Below are positions 1-7,299 of a DNA stretch of 41,921 nucleotides, piece by piece. The position numbers were made by a program, and so were the translations under genes. Under the pieces are notes generated by a model. The model ran no database searches. It saw only the letters and a list, made by a program, of their open reading frames with translations, and was not told the DNA's origin. The stretch spans positions 1 to 41,921 of the forward strand of contig NCEV01000012.1 in assembly GCA_002280875.1 (NCBI GenBank), in the 5' to 3' direction. The stretch's first letter is position 1; each line of letters opens with the position of its first letter. Source of the DNA: Caulobacter sp. 32-67-35. GTDB lineage: Bacteria; Pseudomonadota; Alphaproteobacteria; Caulobacterales; Caulobacteraceae.

Positions 1-881
1 GCCTTGCGGGCGTCGAGGTCGAAGGTGATGGCCACCGCTTCGGACGTGCCCCACGGCAGGCCGGTGGCGGGATCGACCATCCAGTGGGCCATCCGCATGG
101 TGCGCGGATCAGAGCCCATCAGGCCCGAGCGCAGCTCGACCCGGTCGCCGGCCCGGGGCCAGCGCAGATAGACCAGACGGTATTCCAGCACGGCGCCGCC
201 GAACCGCGTCGGCTTGTGGTCGGCATGGGCGACGATCACGTCGCGGAACGGACCGATGAAGCTGCCGATGCCGTCCGAGACCCGGCCGATGAACTGCTCG
301 GCGCGCATGCGGCCAAAGACGTCGCACTCGGTGGGCGACAAAGCGCCCAGACCGATCCGCTTCAGGCCCAGGGCCTCAGCGCGCTCCAGGCTGACAGTCG
401 GGACGAAGGGATCGAGCGCGATGCTGCGGCTGCGGGCCTTTTCCGGAACCTCGACCATCATGGCCCTGGCCCGCTCGCGCGTGGCTTTTGGCCAGGGAAA
501 CACCTCGCCCTCGCGCGGCGTGGCGTGGACGACCGTGGTCTGAAAGGTGGCGGCCAGTTCGCCCGTCGCCGAATGTACCAGGAGTTGCAGCAGCCGGGCC
601 TCGGTGTCGCTGATCTCGATCACTCCGCCCAGCATGTGCAGGGTCGCGCCGGCATGGGCCTCGCGCAGGAAGCGGACGTGGTGTTCCTTCACCAGCAGGG
701 TGGCGTTGGCGTAGGGCGTGAAGGCGTGGGGCAGGCCCAGCTCTGCCGCCAGCCCGGCCAGGCCCTCCATGGCGCGCACGATGTAATGGCGCACATTCAT
801 GTGCCCCATCTCGTCGCAGTCCCAGGTGTTGACGCCGCCGCGCCAGATCTCGACGCCGGGCAGGGTCTCAGCGGTCGTCAT
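1..881 (-). CDS. Acyl-CoA/acyl-ACP thioesterase-like hotdog protein (3' end outside window)
   Basis: The frame reads from an ATG at 881 leftward off the window edge without a stop, so at least 293 residues are present and the C-terminus is missing. The N-terminus carries WDCDEMGHMNVRHY, the substrate-site signature of 4-hydroxybenzoyl-CoA-thioesterase-type hotdog folds (the helix that begins after D-x-x-G-H-x-N). The length and a second hotdog-like stretch after about residue 150 suggest two tandem hotdog domains, as in acyl-ACP thioesterase-like proteins. The expected role is hydrolysis of a cytoplasmic acyl thioester; the substrate cannot be read from sequence. No strong ribosome-binding site precedes the ATG. 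The gene stands alone, with a palindromic repeat just upstream. Family assignment is fairly sure; specificity is unknown. Confidence 0.7.
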   Translation of the reverse strand, partial: MTTAETLPGVEIWRGGVNTWDCDEMGHMNVRHYIVRAMEGLAGLAAELGLPHAFTPYANATLLVKEHHVRFLREAHAGATLHMLGGVIEISDTEARLLQLLVHSATGELAATFQTTVVHATPREGEVFPWPKATRERARAMMVEVPEKARSRSIALDPFVPTVSLERAEALGLKRIGLGALSPTECDVFGRMRAEQFIGRVSDGIGSFIGPFRDVIVAHADHKPTRFGGAVLEYRLVYLRWPRAGDRVELRSGLMGSDPRTMRMAHWMVDPATGLPWGTSEAVAITFDLDARK

Positions 882-963
882 GGGCGAGGTCTCGGCGGGT
901 TGAACGGTCGTTTGAGTCTAGCGGGGTTCGTGTGAGGTCCGCAATCAAGACCACCGAAAGGTT

Positions 964-1055
964 GTCATCCCGGGCGAAGACCCGGGACCGACTTGGAACG
1001 CGGCGTTCAGGCGTCGGTCCCGGATCTGCGCGCTGGCGCGCTTGTCCGGGATGAC
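964..1055. repeat. GTCATCCCGG-type intergenic palindromic repeat, copy 1
   Basis: A 92-bp element bounded by GTCATCCCGG (964-973) and its exact inverse CCGGGATGAC (1046-1055). Internal parts such as GGTCCCGG also pair. It fills the gap between the minus-strand zur stop and the thioesterase start. A second copy with the same termini lies at 9213-9324. This is a REP-like dispersed element; no protein is encoded. Confidence 0.75.
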
Positions 1056-1071
1056 ATGGAAAGTTTTCGGA

Positions 1072-1557
1072 TCAGGCCTTGCAGTCCGCGCACAGCCCGT
1101 GCGCCTCGATCGTCACGCCGGTCAGGGCGTAGCCGGCTGCCGCGCCCGCCGCGATGATCTCGGCGCTGGCCTTGGGCTCGATCTCGCGGGTCGCCCCGCA
1201 GCAGTCGCAGATCAGGAAGGCGGCGGCGTGGCCGTCGGCCTCCTTGCGGCAGGCGACATAGGCGTTGAGGCTCTCGATGCGGTGGGCGAAGCCCTGCTTC
1301 TCGAGGAAATCCAGCGCCCGATAGATGGTCGGCGGCTTGGCCTGGGGGCCATCGACGGCATAGGTCGAGATCAGGTCATAGGCCTTCACCGGCTGGCCGG
1401 CTTCCAGCAGCAGCTCCAGCACCCGGCGGCGCGGCGCGGTCAGGCGCTGGTCCGCCGCGACGCAGCGGGCCTCGGCGGCTTCCAGCTCGGCCGCGAGGGC
1501 GGAGCCGGCGACGCCGTGGTGGTCGTGATCGTGGTCGCAAGCGGCGTGATGGGCCAT
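1072..1557 (-). CDS. zur: Fur-family regulator, Zur-like (zinc uptake repressor)
   Basis: 161-residue Fur-superfamily DNA-binding repressor. A winged helix covers roughly residues 35-95, with recognition-helix region KPPTIYRALDFLEKQG. The dimerisation domain has two CxxC pairs, C117/C120 and C156/C159, which form the structural zinc site of the family. The N-terminus is histidine-rich (MAHHAACDHDHDHHG), which favours a zinc sensor over Fur or PerR. I chose the ATG at 1557. An in-frame ATG at 1611 is possible, but it lies in the T-run of the upstream gene's terminator. Neither start has a clear ribosome-binding site. Zur with zinc normally represses zinc importers and zinc-independent paralogues; no such target is in this window. 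Confidence 0.8.
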   Translation of the reverse strand: MAHHAACDHDHDHHGVAGSALAAELEAAEARCVAADQRLTAPRRRVLELLLEAGQPVKAYDLISTYAVDGPQAKPPTIYRALDFLEKQGFAHRIESLNAYVACRKEADGHAAAFLICDCCGATREIEPKASAEIIAAGAAAGYALTGVTIEAHGLCADCKA

Positions 1558-1612
1558 GGCCAAGAGGTAGAGGCGCGGAGCCTCCCTCGCAAGCGCGAGA
1601 GCGGCGTCCATG

Positions 1613-1643
1613 AAAAAGGTCCCCGAAATCGCTTTCGGGGACC
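1613..1643 (-). terminator. Rho-independent terminator of the deoxyhypusine-synthase-like gene
   Basis: A perfect 11-bp stem, GGTCCCCGAAA (1618-1628) with TTTCGGGGACC (1633-1643), and a 4-nt loop. On the minus strand five Ts (1617-1613) follow the stem. It lies 27 nt past the stop of the minus-strand gene at 1671 and separates that gene from zur. Confidence 0.9.
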
Positions 1644-1670
1644 CTGTATTTTCAGTCGTAGCTTATCGAC

Positions 1671-2735
1671 TTACTTGCCGAACAGCTTGTTCCAGCGCGG
1701 ACACTCGCGACCCTTCCAGGCTTCGCGGTGATAGGCGTCCGAGGCGATCAGCGGCACCACGGTGGTGGCTTCGGCGAACACCATCTGCTCGTGGGTGGTG
1801 TTGACCTTGCCCCAGCTGGCGGCCTCTTTCAGGGTCGAGGAGCTGCAGGCGCCGTCGCGGACATCGGCCACGGTGATCTGGATCGCGTACTTGTGCATGT
1901 CGGCCTCGACGCCGAGGATCTCGGCGCAGACCACGGTGTCCTGGGCAAAGTTCTTGGGAACGCCGCCGCCGACCATGAACAGGCCCGTCGTGCCGGCCGC
2001 GATCTTGATGTCGGTCAGTTCGCGGAAGTCGGCCACCGCGTCGATCATCAGATAGGGCTGCTTGGCGGCGATGCGTTCCTTCTGGTGCTTGACCAGGCCA
2101 AAGCCGGCCGAGCTGTCGACGAAGGCCGGGCAGAAGATCGGCACGCCCTGCTCATAGGCGGTCTGGATCAGCGAGCCGGGCTTCTTGGCGTTGCCTTCGC
2201 TCAGCCACTTGCCCATTTCCCAGATGAACTCGCGCGAGGAATAGGCGCGCGGCTCCAGGGCGTTGCAGATCTCCAGGATCGTGTGATCGCAGTTCTGGAG
2301 CTCTTCCTCGTCGATATAGGTGTCGTAGATGCGGTCGATATAGTTGTCGCGCAGCACGTTGTCGTCGACCGGGCCGGCGGCCTGATAGTGCTTGAAGCCC
2401 AGGGCCTCGAAGAAATCCATGTCGACGATCGAGGCGCCGGTGGCGACCACGGCGTCGATCATCCCGTTCTGCACCATGTCGCGATAGACGTGCATGCAGC
2501 CGCCGGCCGAGGTGGAGCCGGCCAGGATCAGCCAGGGCGAGCAGGACTTGTCTTCCAGGGCCATGTTGAAGATGTCGGCGGCGCGGGCGGTGTCGCGGCT
2601 GCTGAACGACATCTTGCGCATGGCGTCGATGATCGGGCGGGCGTCGAAGGACGTGATGTCGATGTGCTCGACCACGTTCTGGAGCAGCTCGGCCTTGCTG
2701 TTCGGCGTGGGGGTATTCGGAACGGGAGCGTTCAT
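1671..2735 (-). CDS. Deoxyhypusine-synthase-like polyamine enzyme
   Basis: 354 residues, matching the deoxyhypusine synthase family over its whole length. The catalytic lysine is kept: SWGKV with K310 aligns with the WGK lysine of eukaryotic deoxyhypusine synthase that forms the imine with the aminobutyl group. NAD-binding regions (ILAGSTSAG, MVGGGVPKN) are also present. Bacteria have no eIF5A, so the enzyme probably transfers an aminobutyl or similar group to a free amine and makes a polyamine such as homospermidine. The neighbouring ornithine/lysine decarboxylase, encoded just upstream on the same strand, would supply the diamine. The ATG at 2735 is preferred over the in-frame one at 2786 because AGGGA lies 10 nt upstream. 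A strong terminator follows. The exact product is not decided by sequence. Confidence 0.85.
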   Translation of the reverse strand: MNAPVPNTPTPNSKAELLQNVVEHIDITSFDARPIIDAMRKMSFSSRDTARAADIFNMALEDKSCSPWLILAGSTSAGGCMHVYRDMVQNGMIDAVVATGASIVDMDFFEALGFKHYQAAGPVDDNVLRDNYIDRIYDTYIDEEELQNCDHTILEICNALEPRAYSSREFIWEMGKWLSEGNAKKPGSLIQTAYEQGVPIFCPAFVDSSAGFGLVKHQKERIAAKQPYLMIDAVADFRELTDIKIAAGTTGLFMVGGGVPKNFAQDTVVCAEILGVEADMHKYAIQITVADVRDGACSSSTLKEAASWGKVNTTHEQMVFAEATTVVPLIASDAYHREAWKGRECPRWNKLFGK

Positions 2736-2821
2736 CGCTTCGGTTTCCCTGACTTTGGACGCCCGTCGTTGGAACATGCTCTTCACCGGGACGGAGCAAC
2801 CGGCGGGAGCGGAAATGCGAA

Positions 2822-2852
2822 CCGCACTCGACGTCTGTAACGTCGAGTGCGG
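2822..2852. other. 13-bp perfect hairpin between the decarboxylase and the deoxyhypusine-synthase-like gene
   Basis: CCGCACTCGACGT (2822-2834) and its exact inverse (2840-2852) enclose a 5-nt loop. On the minus strand it lies 45 nt past the decarboxylase stop and about 86 nt before the next start. The following bases (TTCGCATTTCC) are a poor U-tract. It could be a weak terminator, an mRNA-end stabiliser or a leader structure. Confidence 0.6.
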
Positions 2853-2897
2853 CGCGCGGTTTAACTCAGAAATGATCTAGTGGCGAACGGTGTCGAA

Positions 2898-4169
2898 CTA
2901 GCGACGACGCTTGCGCTTGCCGGCCGCGCCCTTGGGACGCGAGAAGCGGACGACCTTGCGCTCTTCCGACTCCGGCTTGTGGGTCGGGATCGAGCGCTTG
3001 GCCAGGCCGTACATCGAAGCCATGGGCGCGTCCTGGACCTCGACGGTCTCGTTCTCGCCAAAGCCGTTGAACCGGGTCGACATGGCCACGCCATAGGCGC
3101 CCAGCATGCCGATCTCGATGTAATCGCCTTCGTCGACACTTTCCGGCAGGTAGAACGGGCCGGGCATGTGGTCGACGCTGTCGCAGGTGGGGCCGTAGAA
3201 GCGGAAAGGCTTGAGGCCGTCTTCGACCATCTCGCCGCCATCGGCGCCGTTCTTGCGGTACAGCTTGACCGGGAAGGGCCACTTCATGTGCGCGGCGTCG
3301 AACAGCGAGCCATAGGACCCGTCGTTCAGATAGAGCGCGTCGCCCTTCTTCAGCTCTACCTTGACCAGCAGCGACGAGGCTTCGGCCACCAGGGCCCGGC
3401 CGGGTTCGCACCACAGCTCGGTCGTCTCGTGCACCATCATCTCGGCGAAGCCGCGGTCGATGGCGGCCAGATATTCGGACATGTCCGGCGGGACCATACC
3501 GGGATAGATCGACGGGAATCCGCCGCCCACGTCGACGACATCGGCCAGCACGCCCGCCCGCACCAGGGCGCGGGAGGCCTGGGCCATGGCGGCTTGGTAT
3601 GCCGTAGGCCGCATGCACTGGCTGCCGACGTGGAAGGACACGCCCATCATGTCCTGGGTGGCGCGGCGGGCGGCCAGCAGCAGGGCCGGGGCCGCGTGCG
3701 ACTCGACGCCGAACTTGCCCGACAGGCTGTAGGCCGCTCCCTCGGCCTGCACGCCCATCCGGACGATCAGGTTGAGGTCCTTGGCGTTACCGGTGGCGTC
3801 GAGGATCTTGGCCAGCTCTTCGTGGGTGTCGAACGAGAAGGTCCGCACGCCGTGATCGAAATAGGCGGCCGAGATCGCCACCCGGCTCTTGACCGGGTGC
3901 ATGAAGGCCATGCGCGAGCCCGGAGCGTGTTCGCCCACCAGCTCGATTTCATTGAGAGACGCCACGTCGAACGATCGCACGCCGGCGTCAACCAGCTCAC
4001 GGATCACCCACGGCGAAGGGTTGGCCTTCACCGCGTAAAAGACATCGCCTTTAAATTCTGCCTGGAACCAGCGCGCCGCTACGGACACCGCGTCCGGTCG
4101 CACAAGTGCGACGGGACGTTCCGGTGACCGCTCACGGACCAGGTCCAGGGGTTCATGGTACGTGTGCAA
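2898..4169 (-). CDS. Ornithine/lysine decarboxylase, fold type III PLP enzyme
   Basis: 423 residues. The PLP lysine lies in FYAVKANP (K48), the diamine/PLP-phosphate region contains HVGSQC and CEPGRALVAEA, and the active-site cysteine lies in YGPTCDS. These are the landmarks of eukaryotic-type ornithine/lysine/arginine decarboxylases, here without any regulatory extension. It makes putrescine or cadaverine in the cytoplasm. The start is taken as TTG at 4169, giving MHTYHEPLDL, because AGGGGG lies nine bases upstream and no in-frame ATG fits the family's N-terminus. Open frame continues far upstream, but that part has no family similarity. The downstream neighbour on the same strand is the deoxyhypusine-synthase-like enzyme, so this is a polyamine locus. 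Ornithine versus lysine preference is not resolvable. Confidence 0.88.
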   Translation of the reverse strand: MHTYHEPLDLVRERSPERPVALVRPDAVSVAARWFQAEFKGDVFYAVKANPSPWVIRELVDAGVRSFDVASLNEIELVGEHAPGSRMAFMHPVKSRVAISAAYFDHGVRTFSFDTHEELAKILDATGNAKDLNLIVRMGVQAEGAAYSLSGKFGVESHAAPALLLAARRATQDMMGVSFHVGSQCMRPTAYQAAMAQASRALVRAGVLADVVDVGGGFPSIYPGMVPPDMSEYLAAIDRGFAEMMVHETTELWCEPGRALVAEASSLLVKVELKKGDALYLNDGSYGSLFDAAHMKWPFPVKLYRKNGADGGEMVEDGLKPFRFYGPTCDSVDHMPGPFYLPESVDEGDYIEIGMLGAYGVAMSTRFNGFGENETVEVQDAPMASMYGLAKRSIPTHKPESEERKVVRFSRPKGAAGKRKRRR

Positions 4170-4406
4170 TGCACGTAACCCCCTGCAAGAAGTGAAACCT
4201 AGGCCGGCGTTAGCAGCGCTTATGAGGACTTCGGGTCCGCCGGAGGAGTGCGAGATAGGGGCATAACCTCTGGATGTAAAGACCTTTCGGCCCCCGGCCC
4301 CGAGGCAAATTGATCCACCGGATGTCACAAATCCATTGCGATCGGCCTCCAAAGCGGTGAACGCATTCCCCTTGGCCCGAAACCTCGTTAAGGATTCGCC
4401 CCGACC

Positions 4407-5216
4407 ATGATGTCGGACCCAGTTCTCTCGATCCGCGCCGCCTCCAAGACCTTCGGGTCCAGGCGCGCGCTGGACGCCGTTTCGCTCGACGTCAGTCGCG
4501 GCGAGATGATCGCGCTCATCGGCCCCTCGGGCTCGGGCAAATCCACGCTTCTGCGCTCGATCGATGGTCTTCAGACCATTGATGAGGGTCTCAAGGGCGA
4601 AGATGGGGGCGTGATCACCGCCTTTGGCGGCCCGGTTCAGGCCAGGGGCAAGGTCAGCGACCAGGTCCGCAAGGCCCGGGTGCGCATCGGCTTCATCGCC
4701 CAGCAGTTCAATCTGGTCGGCCGGCTGTCGCTGTTCAGCAATGTGGCCCTGGGCTCGCTGGGCCGCATCCCGTTCTGGCGCGGCGTGTTCGGCGCCTGGC
4801 CGGCCGAGACCAAGGCCGCGACCATGGCCGCCCTGCATCGCGTCGGCGTGTCCGACTACGCCGCCCAGCGCGCCAACACCCTGTCGGGCGGCCAGCAGCA
4901 GCGCGGCGCGATCGCCCGGGCCCTGGTCCAGAAGGCCAAGATCATCCTGGCCGACGAGCCGGTGGCCTCACTCGATCCCGTTTCGGCCCGCAAGGTCATG
5001 GAGATCCTGCGCGATCTCAACAAGTCCGATGGCCTGACCGTGGTCGTCACCCTGCACCAGGTGGACTACGCCCTGCGCTACTGCGACCGGGTCGTGGCCC
5101 TGAAGGCCGGCAAGAAGGTCTATGACGGCCCGGCCGACGGCCTGAAACGTGAACAACTCATCGACATCTACGGCCCGGAATTCGAGGACGTATTCTGGGA
5201 AGGAGCTCCGCAATGA
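4407..5216 (+). CDS. phnC: Phosphonate-type ABC transporter, ATP-binding subunit
   Basis: 269 residues, the usual length for PhnC. Walker A is GPSGSGKS (residues 39-46), the ABC signature LSGGQQQRGAIARAL starts near residue 159, and Walker B ILADEPVASLDP follows near 181-192. It hydrolyses ATP on the cytoplasmic face to drive import by PhnE. The ATG at 4407 follows AAGGA at 4390-4394; a second ATG lies directly after it. The stop overlaps the phnD start by four bases (ATGA), so the two are translationally coupled. No phosphonate catabolic genes are in the window, so the substrate (phosphonate, phosphite or phosphate ester) is open. Confidence 0.93.
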   Translation: MMSDPVLSIRAASKTFGSRRALDAVSLDVSRGEMIALIGPSGSGKSTLLRSIDGLQTIDEGLKGEDGGVITAFGGPVQARGKVSDQVRKARVRIGFIAQQFNLVGRLSLFSNVALGSLGRIPFWRGVFGAWPAETKAATMAALHRVGVSDYAAQRANTLSGGQQQRGAIARALVQKAKIILADEPVASLDPVSARKVMEILRDLNKSDGLTVVVTLHQVDYALRYCDRVVALKAGKKVYDGPADGLKREQLIDIYGPEFEDVFWEGAPQ

Positions 5217-6223
5217 TCCGCCGCAGCCTGTTCATCGCCGCCGCAGCCGCCATGGCCCTGTCGGCCTGCTCGCCCAAGCCTGCCGCCGAGGGACCCAAGG
5301 ACACCATCGTGTTCTCGATCCTGTCGACCGAGTCGGCCCAGAACATGGAGAGCTACTGGAAGCCCATCCTGGTCGACATGGAAAAGCAGACCGGCCTGAA
5401 GGTGAAGCCGTTCTTCTCGTCCAACTACTCGTCGCTGATCGTGGCCATGGGCGCAGACCAGACCGATGTGGGCTGGTTCTCCAACCAGTCGGGCCTGGAA
5501 GCGGTGCGCCGCTCGGGCGGCGAAGTGTTCGCCCGCACCTTCGATCCGTCGGGCACCGATGGCTACAAGTCGGTGATCATCGTCCCGGCCGACAGCAAGC
5601 TGACCCTGGCCGACCTGCTGAAATGCGACAAGACGCTGGATTTCGGCATCGGCGACAAGAAGTCGACCTCGGGCACGCTCGCGCCGATGACCTATGTGTT
5701 CATCCCGGCCGGCAAGAAGCCTGACACCTGCTTCAAGACCGTGCTGAGCGCCAGCCATGACGCCAACCTGTTTGCGGTGGCCAACAAGAAGCTGGATGCG
5801 GCCACCAACAACACCACGGCCCTGCGCCTGAACGACAATCGCGGCGGGGCCCAGTCCAACAAGATCAAGGTGATCTGGGAATCGCCGACCCTGCCGGAAG
5901 ACCCGATCATCTGGCGCAAGGACCTGGACCCGGTGGTCAAGGAAAAGGTCCGGCAGTTCTTCCTGACCTATGGCCAGGGCGACACCCCGGAAGCGGCCCA
6001 GCAGCGCGCCAATCTGGCCAAGCTGTCGATGGGCGGCTTCCTGGCCGCCGACGACACCCACCTGCTGGTGGTGCGCGAAATGGAAGCCCTGGAGCAGTTT
6101 GGCCTGGCCAAGGAAACCGGCGACGCCGCCAAGATCGCCGCCGCCCAGAAGGCCCTCGACGGGGTCAAGGCCGAGCGCGTCGCCGCCGAGGGCAAGGCCG
6201 GCCTGCCCGCGCCCGCCAACTGA
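5213..6223 (+). CDS. phnD: Phosphonate-type ABC transporter, substrate-binding lipoprotein
   Basis: 336 residues. The N-terminus is a lipoprotein signal (MIRRSLFIAAAAAMALSAC) with lipobox LSAC and acylated C19, so the protein is membrane-anchored in the periplasm. The body follows the phosphate/phosphite/phosphonate-binding PhnD family: the stretch SSNYSSLIVAMGADQTDVGWFSN and the later KKSTSG and SHDANLFAV regions surround the ligand pocket. It delivers ligand to PhnE. The gene overlaps phnC by ATGA and is followed eight bases later by phnE, so all three are one operon. The ligand is not predictable. Confidence 0.92.
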   Translation: MIRRSLFIAAAAAMALSACSPKPAAEGPKDTIVFSILSTESAQNMESYWKPILVDMEKQTGLKVKPFFSSNYSSLIVAMGADQTDVGWFSNQSGLEAVRRSGGEVFARTFDPSGTDGYKSVIIVPADSKLTLADLLKCDKTLDFGIGDKKSTSGTLAPMTYVFIPAGKKPDTCFKTVLSASHDANLFAVANKKLDAATNNTTALRLNDNRGGAQSNKIKVIWESPTLPEDPIIWRKDLDPVVKEKVRQFFLTYGQGDTPEAAQQRANLAKLSMGGFLAADDTHLLVVREMEALEQFGLAKETGDAAKIAAAQKALDGVKAERVAAEGKAGLPAPAN

Positions 6224-6231
6224 GCCTGTTC

Positions 6232-7050
6232 ATGAGCAGCGACACCATCCCGCAGCCGCCGAAGAAGTCGGCCTCGGCCCTGGCCTTCGACATCCTGCTG
6301 TGGGGCGGGGTGATCGGCCTGCTGGTCGTCAGCTTCCGACCGGCCGAGATCGACAAGTTCCCGCAGCTGTTTACCGAAGCGGGCCGGATGCGCGAGTTCG
6401 CCACCGGCTTCTTCGCGCCGTTCGGCAATGCCGAGCTGTTTATGTCGATGGATTGGCCGACCTATATCGGCAAGATGTGGCAGACCATCCAGATGGCGCT
6501 GTGGGGCACCGCCCTGGCCATCATCGTCGCCATCCCGCTGGGCCTGCTGGGCGCGCGCAACATTACCCCGGTGTGGATCCAGCAGCCGGTGCGCCGGGCG
6601 CTGGACCTGATCCGCTCGCTGCCCGACCTGGTGGTGGCCCTGATCTTCATCACCGCCGTGGGCCTGGGGCCCTTCGCTGGCGTGATGGCCCTGATGTTCA
6701 ACACCGGCGGCGTGCTGGCCAAGCTGTTCGCCGAGGCCGTCGAGTCGATCGACAAGGGCCCGGTCGAGGGCGTGCGCGCCACCGGCGCCGTGCCCCTGCA
6801 GGAGATCGTCTGGGGCGTGATCCCCCAGGTGGCGCCGCTGTGGACCAGCTACGCCCTGTACCGCTTCGAGTCGTCCAGCCGCTCGGCCACCGTGCTGGGG
6901 CTGATCGGGGCTGGGGGCATTGGCCAGGTGCTGCTCGAATCGGTCAACGGCTTCCAGTACGACCAGACCGGCTGCATCGTGCTGGTCATCGTGGTGGCGG
7001 TGTCGATGATCGACCTGCTGTCGCAGATCATCCGCACCCGCCTGCTCTGA
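6232..7050 (+). CDS. phnE: Phosphonate-type ABC transporter, permease subunit
   Basis: 272 residues, an inner-membrane permease with about six hydrophobic segments. The coupling motif region EGVRATGAVPLQEIVWGVIPQ is the EAA loop that contacts PhnC. Only one permease gene is present, so it presumably acts as a homodimer. It ends a phnCDE operon, with a strong terminator 42 nt downstream. Confidence 0.92.
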   Translation: MSSDTIPQPPKKSASALAFDILLWGGVIGLLVVSFRPAEIDKFPQLFTEAGRMREFATGFFAPFGNAELFMSMDWPTYIGKMWQTIQMALWGTALAIIVAIPLGLLGARNITPVWIQQPVRRALDLIRSLPDLVVALIFITAVGLGPFAGVMALMFNTGGVLAKLFAEAVESIDKGPVEGVRATGAVPLQEIVWGVIPQVAPLWTSYALYRFESSSRSATVLGLIGAGGIGQVLLESVNGFQYDQTGCIVLVIVVAVSMIDLLSQIIRTRLL

Positions 7051-7091
7051 CGCGCTTTCAGGGCGCCTAAATCACGCTCGACAGGCCTTAC

Positions 7092-7127
7092 ATCGCCCCA
7101 GCCCTATGGGCCGGGGCGATTTCTTTT
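7092..7127 (+). terminator. Rho-independent terminator after phnE
   Basis: ATCGCCCC (7092-7099) pairs with GGGGCGAT (7113-7120), and an inner GCCC/GGGC stem closes on TAT. TTCTTTT follows at 7121-7127. It ends the phnCDE operon. Confidence 0.9.
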
Positions 7128-7299
7128 GTATAGTGGGCCACGGTTCACCCTCGCCGCGTCAAGGAAGCAGGGTCGCGCTCGCCGTCCGGCGTCGCGTCAT
7201 TGACCCCCCAACCGTTTGCTTTGCAAACGGCCGGGCCAAAAAGGGAAAGCGCGTCCTGCTCGCGAAACCGCCTACACTTTCGCGGGCCGCGCTGCGGCC

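Noticed and set aside
4318-4340. Possible Pho box (TGTCACA near phnC)
   Set aside because: Only one half-site resembles the consensus; the second repeat at the right spacing does not match.
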